From Jimgerdemannia flammicorona (taxonomy: Eukaryota > Mucoromycota > Endogonomycetes > Endogonales > Endogonaceae), in assembly GCA_003990745.1 (NCBI GenBank), contig RBNI01000114.1:1-41807 (forward strand): a stretch of DNA of 41,807 nucleotides. The letters run 5' to 3'. The translations under genes were made by a program, and so were the position numbers. Below are positions 12,395-22,295 of the stretch, one piece after another. Position 1 is the stretch's first letter. Every line of letters begins with the position of its first letter. The notes below the pieces were generated by a model that did no database searches, was not told the origin of the DNA, and was given only the letters and a program-made list of their open reading frames with translations.

Positions 12395-12478
12395 GTTGTT
12401 AGTCTCTTTCCTCCAAAAACGATGTTGTAAGTGCTTTCCAAAGGTTGTGTAACCTAAATGGTACTGGAGAAAGGTGTG

Positions 12479-12492
12479 ACACCTATCTCTAT
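12479..12492. repeat. LINE target-site duplication, right copy
   Basis: ACACCTATCTCTAT, matching 6535-6548 at 13 of 14 positions. It fixes the LINE 5' end at 12478. Confidence 0.85.
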
Positions 12493-13420
12493 CAGTACAC
12501 ATACACCCAGACTGAAAATCTCTAAACTAGTATCAATTCTCTCCTTTACTTTCTCAGCTCCTACAATATTGTAGAAGTCACCACTTTCTCTCTTCAAGAT
12601 GACCTTCTGAGTTATTGGGCACAATGGCTCACTAGTAAAGAAAAACTCTATTCTACCATTAAGAACCATTTTTATGACCTCATCACCTACCAAGTAGCTT
12701 ATTGGCATAGCACCTCTCTATAGCATATATCTCTACCTCTATTTGATGCTATCCTCAAGTTCATCCAGACTCACTCTCTACCACCCTCAGATTCACTCAA
12801 CTGCTACCTGATTACTCACTAATATCTGTGATTATTCCATCTCTCTCTCTGTATTGATAACTCCTTTGGTGCTATGATATAGGCTATAGTATATACCACA
12901 TTCTATGGTCTTATACATATGGGTAAACTAACTACTTAGGATGGCTTTTCTTTCCAACCCTCCTGGCAAACATACTGTCAACATTTTTGATAATAGTGAG
13001 ATTCTGCCCTCTCCTATCCCTTTTGGTCCTTGCATTTACCTCATATAAAAATAAGAGTAGCTGGTGATATTTTTCTTGACTTCTCTGGTATCTTTGATTG
13101 TCCATGTACTATGATTGACAATATGATGTATATTCTTTCTACATAATTACAAGACCCTGCCTTTTGTCTGGGTTCTGCTCAGCTACTTCTTCAATCTACA
13201 TTCATTAGAATGATTCAGTCTCTATTGACTGGCACTTTGTTGGCTGTTAGTATTCACAGCCATTCCTTTCAAATTGGTAGTACTACTCTATTGGCAATGG
13301 CAGGCTATCTCAATCATATTATTCAACTAGTCAGCTACTGGAAATCAAGCACTTTTCTTCATTATATTCAATAACTCAATCATCTTTTACCTTCAACTGC
13401 TGTAACATTGGCCAGACTTT
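12493..13420 (+). pseudogene. Ngaro tyrosine recombinase remnant
   Basis: In one frame the catalytic boxes of a tyrosine recombinase can be read: LIHMGKLT at 12910-12933 (box I, where LxRxGEL is expected, so Arg is His and Glu is Lys), then HSHSFQIGS at 13255-13281 (His at 13261 kept, the second Arg is Gln at 13270-13272), then SYWKSSTFLHYIQ with the nucleophile Tyr kept at 13363-13365. The spacings fit the family. Both catalytic arginines are lost by changes explained by G-to-A at CGN codons. The N-terminal part is stop-ridden and recognisable only by position. Confidence 0.85.
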
Positions 13421-13532
13421 CTCTATCTGATTATTAGTGGGCTATGAGTTTGGCTAGTAATAGTCAAATATCACCCACAAGGAGTTGCAGCACCCTTAGG
13501 AGCCTAACTTAATTTCCAGGCCCACAGTATTG

Positions 13533-13768
13533 GCTCTTTTTGCTTTAATATGAATAGCAGGCCTTAGGGAAGCATATACTTCTATATAAGCCAAACCTAT
13601 TAACTTTAGTTACAATTACATTTTATATACAATTACTTTATTTTATAGTATATAATTATTTCAATTTACAGAATAAAATTACTTCTAATTTTATAGTCTA
13701 TATCTGCATTTTATGTACATTTATTTATAATTCACATTTGTTAGTCAATTATGTAAAAAGACACTTTG
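13533..13768 (+). repeat. Ngaro split repeat B1
   Basis: A 236-bp block matching B2 (14188-14422) at roughly 80% by eye. It includes CTTCTATATAAGCCAAA and the shared 3' end GACACTTTG. It joins A2 directly. Confidence 0.85.
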
Positions 13769-14151
13769 ATATAGTTATGAACATAGTTCAAACTTCAGCA
13801 AAGTAGCCAGAGCCACTCAATATTTATATAGAATAGCTGCTCAATATTTATGTAGAATAGCCACTCAACATTTATATGGAATAGCCACTCAATATTCATG
13901 TATTCATGTGGAATAGCTGCTAAAATAATTATTCAGAACAATTATATATTTATGCATTCCTCTGTTCTAGTTTCAATTGATTCCTCTATACTAAAAACAA
14001 CTTAGTTAGTACCAATTTCAGATAGATACCATATAGTTCTTTCATATAACAACTGAGTATTCATTATATCTCAGCTTTTACCACTTTTAGCAACTAAGCA
14101 TATATTATACCAGTAATTGTTAGCAATCTTGCAGTTCAATTTGTATATCTC
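13769..14151 (+). repeat. Ngaro split repeat A2
   Basis: The second copy of A1 (3235-3611), including the 24-bp internal repeats near 13815-13915. It lies between B1 and B2, as expected for the Ngaro 3' end. The 36 bp between its end and B2 have no clear match beside A1. Confidence 0.85.
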
Positions 14152-14187
14152 TCCCACTCATTCCTTATAGTTATGTTCAATAAAATA

Positions 14188-14422
14188 GCTCCTTTCACTT
14201 TAATACAAATAGTGGACCTTGAGAAAGTGTATGCTTCTATATAAGCCAAATATATCAATTCAGTTATAATTACATTTTACATATAATTACTTCATTTCAC
14301 AGCATACAATTATTTCAGTTTATAGTATAAAATTACTCTCAATTTTATAGTCAATGCCTGTATTTTATATATATTTATTTACAGTTTATATTTATTAGTC
14401 AATTATGCAAAAGGACACTTTG
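14188..14422 (+). repeat. Ngaro split repeat B2
   Basis: The second copy of B1, ending GACACTTTG; the two copies diverge right after this. I take its end as the 3' border of the element. Confidence 0.85.
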
Positions 14423-14725
14423 TTAGTCACATCTCTATTACCAGTAGTTATTAGAGAATTATATTTTATTCTCAAATAACTCATATTAAATAAATTATCA
14501 AAAAGTCAACCTTTGGTTACATAGATTGAGAAACTCTAATCAATATATATCTGATTACTGTATCTATCAAGAACTCTATAGAACTGAAGTATCTTACTAC
14601 TAATATAGCAGTCAAGATCCAGTTATTAAATCAGATATATTAGTTTAGTTAGAAGATGAGAAGAAAAAAAAAAGAGTTGTATATTTTATTTCAGATCTAT
14701 AGATGTCTCTGTAACTGAAGTATAC
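14423..14725. other. AT-rich spacer, no gene; right end is minisatellite
   Basis: No coding similarity. The last part (near 14690-14725, GATGTCTCTGTAACTGAAG) belongs to the dimeric minisatellite that resumes at about 25080, so Ty3 element A and the copia-like element sit inside that array. Confidence 0.65.
14722..14725. repeat. Target-site duplication of element A (ATAC), left
   Basis: ATAC directly before the LTR start TGTCACATAG. The same four bases follow the right LTR at 23360-23363. Confidence 0.7.
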
Positions 14726-15036
14726 TGTCACATAGTGGTTGCTGAGTCCTTCAAATATGCCAGATTCTCTTCAAGGTGTATCTCTTAGACTAACTTAAGT
14801 TGTTATAAGCAAGTTCTTATTGGAGTGTCTTCCCAAGGTCTTATAGTCCTCAAACTTCTTATCTTTAAACTGTCTTGTTATCTCTTAGATTGCTTACAAG
14901 GAAGTGTGTGTAGGTGAACTTGACTGACTTTATTTCAGAGGAAATAAGAGGGATATTTATACAAAATATAATTCAATGGTTACTAAGATATAAAGCTAAA
15001 TATAAATTCTAATAACTAAAACTACTAAGTTCCAGG

Positions 15037-15176
15037 GCTGGCATTATCCAGTGTTACATCAAAATGCCAGTGCTGGAACAATTTCACATCACCTCAGAAT
15101 ACCAGTGCTGGCATTATCCAGTGTTACATAAGAATATCCGTGCTGGCATTATCCAGTATAACAAAGAACTTAGAGC
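15037..15176. repeat. 35-bp minisatellite in the LTR of A (four units)
   Basis: Units start at 15037, 15072, 15107 and 15142, each beginning GCTGG; three share GCTGGCATTATCCAGT. The right LTR (near 22198-22295) has three units. The array lies directly after the stop codon of the U3 reading frame on the sense strand. Confidence 0.85.
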
Positions 15177-15991
15177 AGAAAGTTCAGGACCATGGGGGCT
15201 TCATCATCATCATCATCACTGAAGGAGATGAGATCTGTGAATTCATCATGCAGGTCGTGTGTTTCGCGTATGTCGATGTCACGTGAGATGATGTTATTGC
15301 TGATGACGTCATCACATTCGGCTGTGGCAGGAAAATCAGGAACAAGGTCTGGAGCTCTCTAGTCTATAAGGTTCTCTTCCACAAAATAAGGAACAAATGT
15401 GGAGTCTTGAGGGGATCTAACCCGGATGCTTGGGCCTTGGAATACTGAGATTAATTCTTACAGGAATTGGTCTGGGTTGTCCTGAAGGATAGGATGCCAG
15501 AAGTCTTCTACTTCTTCGCTGTTGAGGGTGATAGTGGACTGAGCTTCTGTAGCCACCCTGGCTTCTAGTGCATTGATATGGCAGGATAATAGGTCTCTGA
15601 AGTCTGAGACTCTAACATATTCCAAGTTGGGGATTGACCATGGTGCATGCCTGAAGATCTGATGGATCTTCTTAGCTATTCTTATTTCGCATATATCCAT
15701 GAGAGTAGCATCTTGTAGCTCTTGGGTGCTGGCCTGTGGGAACTCCCGGCAGAGGAGGTTTTCTATTTCATACTCCTGCTACATTTGGAGGCATTCAGTA
15801 GCAATGGTGATCCTTGTTTCCATTTCATGGTAGTAGAGAATGAAGTAATAAGGGTCTGCAGTACCCAGGTAGATACTAGGAGTCCTTCTTGAGTGGGTCC
15901 CCATGGCTCTTCTGATGTCTTGGAACATCCTTTCTTCAACTGAGGTGCCTTGGTAGTTCCTTGACCTTGAGGTTTGGCAGATGGCAGGCAT
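15170..15991 (-). pseudogene. U3-encoded reading frame of element A, broken copy in 3' LTR
   Basis: The same 274 codons (stop included) as the frame at 22296-23117, with identical length and no frameshift. It has in-frame stops at a Trp codon (after ECLQM), at a Gln codon (after NPDQFL) and at the shared TAG after ENLID. About one residue in ten differs from the other copy, mainly through C-to-T or G-to-A changes, so the differences look neutral. Its acidic tail (ISFSDDDDDEAP) is better preserved than in the other copy. Confidence 0.6.
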
Positions 15992-16233
15992 TTCATTTGT
16001 GGTAAGTCTTTGAGCTATTTTGAGATTGGTGGTTCTTGTTGGTTGCTGCTACTGCAGTTCCTTGATCCTTCTTTTATATTCTTCAGGATGCTTGTGCTGT
16101 GGTCACAATGACTCACAGTTGGTCATAATTGCTCATCTTATATGCCATATGATCTTCTTGTGCTTTGATCTGGTGGCTTGCAAGGAAAGGCTGTCTCCTG
16201 TGCTGATATCATCATTCTGGGGTCACCATTACA

Positions 16234-16244
16234 TCTTCCTCCTG
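16234..16244 (-). promoter_or_regulatory. Polypurine tract of element A
   Basis: CAGGAGGAAGA on the sense strand, directly before the 3' LTR start TGTAATGG. This is the expected primer position for plus-strand DNA synthesis. Confidence 0.75.
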
Positions 16245-16479
16245 AATAAGGATCTTCCTGAGCATCCTTATTTATTGGTTCAGTCCTGAAAAATTTGCTG
16301 ATCCCATAACCTCTGGCAAGGGGTCAAAAAGTGGTATTTATGGGCTGGTATCTTCCCTTTGTATTTTGGCGTGATGGTGAAGGGTTGCTCCTTTCATATA
16401 GAGTAAGGGCCTGATTCTGATCTTGACCAATCAGTTGATGGTTCGAACTCCTCTAACTTCAAAAGTCTTATGGATGAGT

Positions 16480-17805
16480 AGTTGCCAGTGCCATATCCCT
16501 TAGAGAATGGTCCAGACAGATAGCCTGCTGGTCATGGGACATGCTGTTACAATTCGCGGACTAGAACCTTGCAGGCGGTCATCACGTTTTGCTTCTCTTG
16601 TATAGGTTTGTGGTATTTCTTGAGTCTGTTCCTATGTACCATGGTAGGCAGTATGGTCCCTGAGATTTTTCTAAGCCAGAAGGTAGTTCTCTTGATATCT
16701 TGCATATAGAAGGGTCCTTCCCATTTGGGCTTCAGTTTTCACGACCATGAGGCTTCTACTATATTTCGATACAGTAGAACCTTTTCTCTGATTCGGATAG
16801 GTTCTAGGGCCTTGTGATTCTTTTTCGCATTCTTTCTTATTAGTGCTTGTGACTTAGTGATATGTATAATCTTCAGCCTTCTTCCTGATTTGGTGTAGTC
16901 TCTAGATTTCTGCATCAACCCATCTCCAAGTTAGGTCTAGATTTGTGGCTGAGGTTCCATCAGAATCTTCTTCTCCGAAGAGCAGCTCTCTTGGGGTAAA
17001 ATGTGTGCTCTGTGACCATATGTCTCATAGAATAGAGAGGGCGGTTGGGAGATAGTTATCCCAATTCTCATATGTCTCTGAGATCTTCACTAGGATGTTC
17101 TTGAGGGTCTTGTTGGTTCTTTCTGTCTGTCCATTTCCTTGAGGGTGGTACACAGTGGTCTTGATGTGCTGGATCTTATATTTCTGATATATTATCTCAT
17201 GGAATCCATTAACAAATTCTGTTCCATGGTCTGTTGTGATTTGCTTTGGTGTCTTGTAGTGGCAGATGATTTCTTGATGCAGGAAGTCAGCTATAGAGAG
17301 GGCATTGGCTTCTTGTAATGCTCCTGCCTCTATCCATTTAGTGAAGAGGTCTACAATAACTATAATATAGTAGTTTCCTGATAGTGTTACTGGTAGTGGT
17401 CCAATGATATCCATTGTGATGTGGTGGAAGGGGATAGGCTCAATTCTTGATGACCCGGATGCCTGGTCTTGCTGATCTTGTTTCTGTTTTTGGCACTTGT
17501 CATACCCTTTGACAAATTGGCACAGGTCTTCTTCCATCTTGGGCCACCACATGGTTCTTCTTGCCTTGTCGTATGTATTGGTTCCTCCTAAGTGTCCTTG
17601 CTTGTGTACTTCCTTCATTACTTGATACTTCTTATATTTGGGTATTACTAGCTTTCCTCCTTTTCTGAGTATAGTGTTGTCTAATTCAAACTGTTTCTAA
17701 GTCCGGTTGATGATGGTGATTGTCCAGGGTTCAAGGTGGTTGGGCATCTTCCACTGCCCAAGGTAGCTGATTAATCCATAGTATAGCTCCTTATTCATGT
17801 TGAAT
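16480..17805 (-). pseudogene. Element A integrase
   Basis: DDE integrase of the Ty3 type. The zinc-binding N-terminus has VHKQGH and then YDKCQKQ, where the first Cys of the usual CxxC is Tyr. The core keeps MDIIGPL, TTDHGTEF and GNGQTERTNK, so all three acidic catalytic residues are present. It is open from 17618 to 17025. The C-terminal part has KWEGPF near 16720, a GPY/F-like motif, but is interrupted. The frame differs from that of RNase H: the shift is near 17.81 kb, around GACTATTCAACATG. No chromodomain was recognised. Confidence 0.88.
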
Positions 17806-17809
17806 AGTC

Positions 17810-18440
17810 TTGATGGAGGTGTTTCGGGGTATCCTCAAGAGTGCATCAGCATTGGTATTGGTCTTTCCTGAGCAGTGCTTAACAGTACAGTCATACTCTT
17901 GCAGCCTATAGATCCATCTGGCATATATTCCTTTGGGGTTCAGAGTGTTGAATAGTCAGGCAAGAGTGGAATGGTCTGTTTGAATGGTGAAGTGTTTCCC
18001 AGCTAGGTAGTAGTGGAACTTGTCTACTGCCCAGACTACTGCTAAGCATTCAAGCTTGCATAACTCATAGTTCTGTTCTGCTCTGCGGGTACCTCGGCTT
18101 GCATAGGAGATGACATATCCATGTCCATCTTTCTTCTGAGCTAGGACTGCTCCAAGTCCTATAGCACTCGCATCTGTCTGCAGGATAAATTCTAGGTTCC
18201 AGTCTGGTCTTCTGAGGATGGGGGCTTGGGTCAATCTGGTCTTGAGTTCATTGAAGGTTTCTTGACACTCCTTGGTCCATTCGAATTTGGTCTCCTTCTT
18301 CAGTAGTTCGTAGATAGGTGCTGCAATATTGGAGTATCCTTTGATGAATCTTCTGTAGTAGCTGGCCAGTCCAAGGAAGGCATGGACTTCTGTGGTTGTT
18401 CTGGGTCTCAGGTAGGCTGCAACAGTCTCAATCTTCATGG
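17810..18440 (-). pseudogene. Element A RNase H
   Basis: It follows RT in the same frame. LQTDASAIGLGAVLAQKK near 18185 and HFTIQTDHSTLA near 17965 are the usual Ty3 RNase H landmarks, with the acidic residues kept. A stop replaces the Trp expected after DHSTLA. The 160-codon open frame 18438-17956 covers the end of RT (AFLGLASYYRRFI) and most of RNase H. Confidence 0.88.
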
Positions 18441-19225
18441 GGTCTGTATGGATTCTGGTCTGGTTGATGAGGTGTCCTAGGTAGGTGATTTCTTGAGCAG
18501 CAAACTTGTATTTCTTGGGCTTGATATAGAGGCCATGCTCCTTGAGCCTCTTGAGGGCTAGCTATATGTGATTGACATGTTCCCATACAGTATTGCTGAA
18601 GATGATCACATCATCAATATAGATAAAGAGCCATTTTCCAATCTCATTGCCAAAGACTCTGTTCATCATTTACTGGAAACTTGCTGGGGCATTGCACATT
18701 CCAAATGGCATTCACAGGTAGATATAGGTGGCATCAGGTGTGATGAAGGCTGATTTCTCACTGGCATCTTGAGTGAGACCGATCTGATGGAAGCCTGAGA
18801 ACAGATCCAAGGTGGTGTAGTATTTGGCTTCACTTCCAAGAGTGGTAAGGATTTCTTGAATATTTGGCAAGGGTGGCCTATCCTTCTTGGTGATGGCATT
18901 GAGCTTCCTGTAGTCAATACAGAGTCTTGGTGCAAACTCTCCAGGCTTGTTTCCTTTCTTCAGGGCTAGGATAATAGGTGAAGCCCAGGGGCTGATAGCT
19001 TGCTTAATGATTCCAGCTTCTTCCATTTCCTTGAGTTCTGCTTACAGCCACTCTCTGTAGGCAGGTGGTATGGATCTGGCTTTCTGGTAGATAGGCTTGG
19101 TATCACCAGTGTCGACTTCATAGTAGTACTTGGGTTCTTGATTGTGGATATCTCTAAAGTCTGTAGCAAGTACTCCTTCATTCTGGTGCAGGATCTTGAG
19201 AAGTTGTTCCTCCAGGGGGAAGTTT
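18441..19225 (-). pseudogene. Element A reverse transcriptase
   Basis: Ty3/gypsy RT in the same frame as the dUTPase. It reads ISPWASPIILALKKGN, RLCIDYRKLNAITKKD, TTLDLFSGFHQIGL, MPFGMCNAPASF and YIDDVIIFSN (YIDD at 18610-18621, both Asp kept). Stops (TGA, TAA, TAG) replace the residue before MPFGM, a Gln after PASFQ and a residue after EHVNHI. All are explained by single transitions, so the enzyme core itself is little altered. Confidence 0.92.
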
Positions 19226-19304
19226 TCTCCAATGGTATATTTGTGCTTGTTCTGGTCCTTGTCTTTCTTGTGTTCAAGTTCAGTGATCTTGGTGGCGGTG
19301 TAGG

Positions 19305-19668
19305 CTCCTCTTCCAGTAGATCTAAAGCCTTGTTCTCCTCTCTTGGTCTTGATGAGTTTGATGGCTTCAATGATCTTAGACTTCGAAGGGGTGGTGTGGT
19401 TGTGATTTCTGACTATGAGAAAGATCTCACCAGTATAATCAGAGTCAATTACTCCTCCTTCAACTGAGATTTCACTTTTGACCAGACTGCTCCTGGTCTT
19501 GATAATTCCGGTATGGTTTTCTGGCAGCTTGACTCCAATTCTGGTGCCAAGTAGGGTAGTGGTCTGTGGTTCAAGGGTAGCATCTTGAATGCTGGCAAGG
19601 TCCATTCCTATGGCTCCTTCAGTCTTGTATTCTGGGATCTTGGCTTCAGGGTGAAACTTCTTGACCTT
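19305..19668 (-). pseudogene. dUTPase domain in the pol of element A
   Basis: About 121 residues between the Cys/His spacer and RT, in frame with both; open within 19605-19042. The five dUTPase motifs are in order: GAIGMDLAS (motif 1, usually AGYDLxS), TRSSLV (motif 2), GGVIDSDYTGEI (motif 3, with the catalytic Asp at 19444-19446), a degenerate motif 4 (SKSKIIEAI, where KIAQ is usual) and GEQGFRSTGR (motif 5, with Arg for the middle Gly of GFGSTG). The N-terminal FHPEAKIPEYKTEGA is also family-like. Known dUTPases hydrolyse dUTP to dUMP and so limit uracil in newly made cDNA; that role here is inference. Confidence 0.9.
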
Positions 19669-19699
19669 AAGGGTGATGTCTGATTCTTGTTCCTCCTCA

Positions 19700-20003
19700 T
19701 CATCACTGTCAGCTTGAAGCTCTGGGGGCTGGTCATCTTCTTCAGCTTTCCTTTTTGCTTCAGCAGCTTCTTGCTCATGTTTCTATTGGCAGATTTTCCT
19801 GACTTCACTGATACAGGACCAGCAGTCATTCAGGTATTCGGAGCAGTACATCCTAGTACCATGGGGGCATCTTCCTTGAGGGGCATAGCCATCGATGATC
19901 TTGTTGTACCACTGCTCATCTGTGAGCTTGGGTGTCTTGCTCTTGTTCTTGTTTACCGAGTGTATGAAGACCTCTGTGTCTTCTTCATCTCCTTCCTCCA
20001 TGT
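19700..20003 (-). pseudogene. Cys/His-rich spacer between protease and dUTPase, element A
   Basis: The frame reads WYNKIIDGYAPQ, then RCPHGTRMYCSEYLNDCWSC and SEVRKICQ: a C-x2-H-like start followed by C and CxxC, suggestive of a zinc-binding fold. It is followed by an acidic linker (ELQADSDDEEEQESD). The same block is readable in element B, and a related one (RCPH...CYQC) in element C. I know no family to assign it to. Confidence 0.65.
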
Positions 20004-20049
20004 CTAGTAGGACTCCTTTGTGGACATTGATAGAGACTCATACCTTTCT

Positions 20050-20369
20050 TTCTCTATAGTTGATCTGTATCTTCTGGGCATTGAGATCAATGATGGCCTT
20101 GGCCTTGTGAAGTCATTGGTTGCCAATGAGGATGTTATAGTTGGTGGCACTTGTAACAATCACATCTACTGGGATGGTGGCTCCTCCTATCTTGATGGGA
20201 ACTTCTCAGATTTTGCCAAGGGGGATAGCTCGTGTACCATCTGCTGTGACATAGACCATCTTGGTGGACTCTTCAATATCCCAACCTAGGCAGTCAATTG
20301 CCTTCTTGCTCATGAGGCATCCTCCAGCACTAGTATCAATGATAGTATCAAAGATACAGTCTTCGATCT
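20050..20369 (-). pseudogene. Element A aspartic protease
   Basis: FDTIIDTSAGGCLMSKKAI marks the active site. The family triad is DTGA or DSGA, so the Gly is Ser here, again a G-to-A type change. Downstream, VTADGTRAIPLGKI and TNYNILIGNQ are retropepsin-like (family ILG). Stops follow GKI and GNQ. It is in frame with gag and dUTPase, so no separate pro frame is needed. Confidence 0.82.
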
Positions 20370-21768
20370 GGCAGGGGGTATAGGCTGATATCTTGTGCTG
20401 GTCTTCAGATTCTTCACCTGAGTTCTCAGATTCTTTTTGTGCATTGTGAGCTTCTACAATCTTGTACTCTTGATTCTTGGTGGTAGTTGCAAGTCCTACT
20501 CTCAACTGCTGTTTGAAGGCAGGGACTTCAGCTAGCTGTCCAAAAGTGGCATTGACCTTCTGTTCCTTGAGGTCCTTGTAGATGTCATATTGGTGAATCT
20601 TGGTCTTGCACAGCTTCTGTTCCTTCTTGTTTTCACTTTCTCCTGAGACTGGAGTAGTGTCTTCAATAATTTGGTGGGCAGCTTCGTCTAACTCCATGTC
20701 TTGATCAATCTCCTCAGGTTGGGTCTTGCTTTGAATAGTGACAGCTGGGGTCTTCTTTGGTCTTCCAACTGGCTTGCTGTTGCTCTTCTTGTCATAGGGC
20801 TTGGACTGGGTTCTGGTACCTTCAGTAGCAGGGTAGAATTCAAGCTCCTTGTAGTATTCTTCATCATCAGTGTCACCAATCTCCTCAATGACTACTGCAT
20901 TGGTTTGTTCTCTGGTTCTGCTAGCATTGCTTGGTTGGGCTTTGCATCTTGTTTTGGTCATGCAACTCTTTGCATAGTGGCCTTCTTCTCCACATCTGAA
21001 GCATGTGATGTTATTGTGTTCTTCTGTAGCAGCTACAAATCTCTGTACTGGTCTCCTGTTGGTGCTTTGGACTTCTCTAACAATATCACCAAGGTGTATA
21101 GTCATCTTGGCAAACTGCTTGGCAAGTTCTTCCACTGGGTCAGCTTTGGCTGTCTTGGGGGTAGGTGTGGTTGGTTGTCTGTTCACAACTATAGCAGGTA
21201 AGATACTAGTTGGCTTTGATGGCTCCATCTTGATGCCAGTTATTTTCTCCATTGAGTGTTTGGCAGGGTGTCTGGCAGTCCAATATCTCTATGCAAAGAC
21301 CACTTTCTGATCAAGGGTCAGTGCAGCTGGGGTAGACTGGATTGCTAGGGCAATTTCAGGGTGAACTCCTTTGAGGAAGGTTGAATCTGCTATTTGTTCC
21401 TTAAGGGCATTGTCATAGTCAGCCAAGACAATCTGGTGGCAGATTCAGGTATAGAATGAGTTGGGATCTTCACTAAGTCTCTGGCAGATAGTATTGAGTT
21501 GATTCTTGAGAGCTTGCTTGATCTCTTTGGTATAATATGTTGTTCTGAGGAAGACCTTCATGTTGGCAAGTTTGACTGCATCAGCACCAGCAATGGTGGC
21601 TGCATTGAACTTGTCTCTAGTAGGTTCTCTGAGGCTGACTGGTAGAAGGGCCAATTGAGCATCTACACCAAGGGCTTGTATGGCAGCAAATTGTTCAAAG
21701 TCTTCAATGAAGGTCAGGATTGACTCTTCAGTAGTATATCCATAGAATGTGGGGGGATACATTTCCAT
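20370..21768 (-). pseudogene. Element A gag with CCHC zinc knuckle
   Basis: From ATG at 21768: capsid-like text PPTFYGYTTEESILTFIEDF and later LKNQLNTICQRLSEDPNSFY, then a TGA at 21445-21447 in place of an Arg or Trp codon. The 348-codon open frame 21252-20206 holds the zinc knuckle CFRCGEEGHYAKSC at 21003-20962, an AT-hook-like KPVGRPKKTP, and a long acidic Gln/Glu-rich linker before protease. An in-frame TAA upstream of the ATG suggests that the original N-terminus was longer. Confidence 0.88.
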
Positions 21769-21864
21769 CTTGTCTTGAATTCTTGCAGGGGTGACTCTTG
21801 TAGTCAGTAGTTATTGTGGGGGTTGTTCGTTTTTCAGCTTAAAAGTGAGGGATTCATCTTGAAT

Positions 21865-21883
21865 CACCAGCCAATGGGCACCA
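21865..21883 (-). promoter_or_regulatory. Primer-binding site of element A
   Basis: TGGTGCCCATTGGCTGGTG on the sense strand, three bases inside the 5' LTR. It starts with TGG, as a tRNA 3' CCA end requires. Element B has a near-identical site at the same distance. The tRNA was not identified. Confidence 0.7.
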
Positions 21884-22114
21884 AGTTGTTACATAGTGGT
21901 CACTGAGTCCTTCAAATATGCCAGATTCTCTTCAAGGTATATCTCTTAGACTAACTCAAGTTGTTATAAGCAAGTTCTTATTGGAGTGCCTTCCTAAGGT
22001 CTTATAGTCCTCAAACTTCTTATCTTTAAACTGTCTTGTTATCTCTTAGATTGCTTATAAGGAAGTGTGTATAGGTGAACTTGACTGACTTTATTTCAGA
22101 GGAAATAAGAGAGG

Positions 22115-22122
22115 TATTTATA
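22115..22122 (-). promoter_or_regulatory. TATA box in the 5' LTR of element A
   Basis: TATAAATA on the sense strand, with the same octamer in the other LTR near 14957-14964. B has TATAAATA at a comparable distance from its LTR end. Transcription would start some 30 bases downstream, which places the 273-codon frame in U3. Confidence 0.55.
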
Positions 22123-22295
22123 CAAAATATAATTCAATGGTTGCTAAGATATAAAGCTAAATATAAATTTCAATAACTAAAACTACTAAGTTCCAGGGCT
22201 GGCATTATCCAGTGTTATATCAAAATACCAGTGCTGGAACAATTTCGCATCACCTCAGAATACTGGTGCTGGTATTATCTAGTGTAATAAAGAAC

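Larger units (their letters stand above)
6549..12478 (-). mobile_element. Near full-length LINE (Tad1-like), nested in the Ngaro element
   Basis: A 5.9-kb non-LTR retrotransposon on the - strand, bounded by 14-bp direct repeats and ending in an A-rich tail. It has ORF1 (12394-10367) and an ORF2 with endonuclease and RT (10348-6680). Both lie in the same reading frame, and I found no frameshift across about 5.7 kb; all damage to the frame is nonsense or missense. CpG is almost absent: I count a few dozen by eye in 5.9 kb of roughly 50% GC. The sense strand is strongly G-rich. The assignment to the Tad1 group is by RT style and host type and is tentative. Confidence 0.9.
3235..14422 (+). mobile_element. 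Ngaro-type tyrosine-recombinase retrotransposon (DIRS order), split by a LINE
   Basis: The element carries gag-like, RT, RNase H and tyrosine-recombinase regions in that order on the + strand. It is bounded by the split direct repeats typical of Ngaro elements: A1 (3235-3611) at the 5' end and B1-A2-B2 (13533-14422) at the 3' end. It lacks LTRs and an integrase; a tyrosine recombinase replaces the DDE integrase. No target-site duplication is expected and none was seen. The LINE at 6549-12478 lies between the RNase H and recombinase parts, so the element without it is about 5.2 kb. All coding parts hold many stops, and catalytic residues are mutated. Confidence 0.88.
14726..16233 (-). repeat. 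Element A 3' LTR (left, 1508 bp)
   Basis: Collinear with 21887-23359 over its whole length. The ends, as read on the + strand, are TGTCACATAGTGG and CACCATTACA. It is 35 bp longer than the other LTR, which is exactly one unit of the 35-bp minisatellite inside it. Nearly all other differences I can see are transitions. It carries a broken copy of the U3 reading frame. Confidence 0.92.

Noticed and set aside
21845..21870. GATTC-AAGAT-GAATC hairpin next to the PBS of A
   Set aside because: Only a 5-bp stem, changed in B; too weak to call a functional structure.
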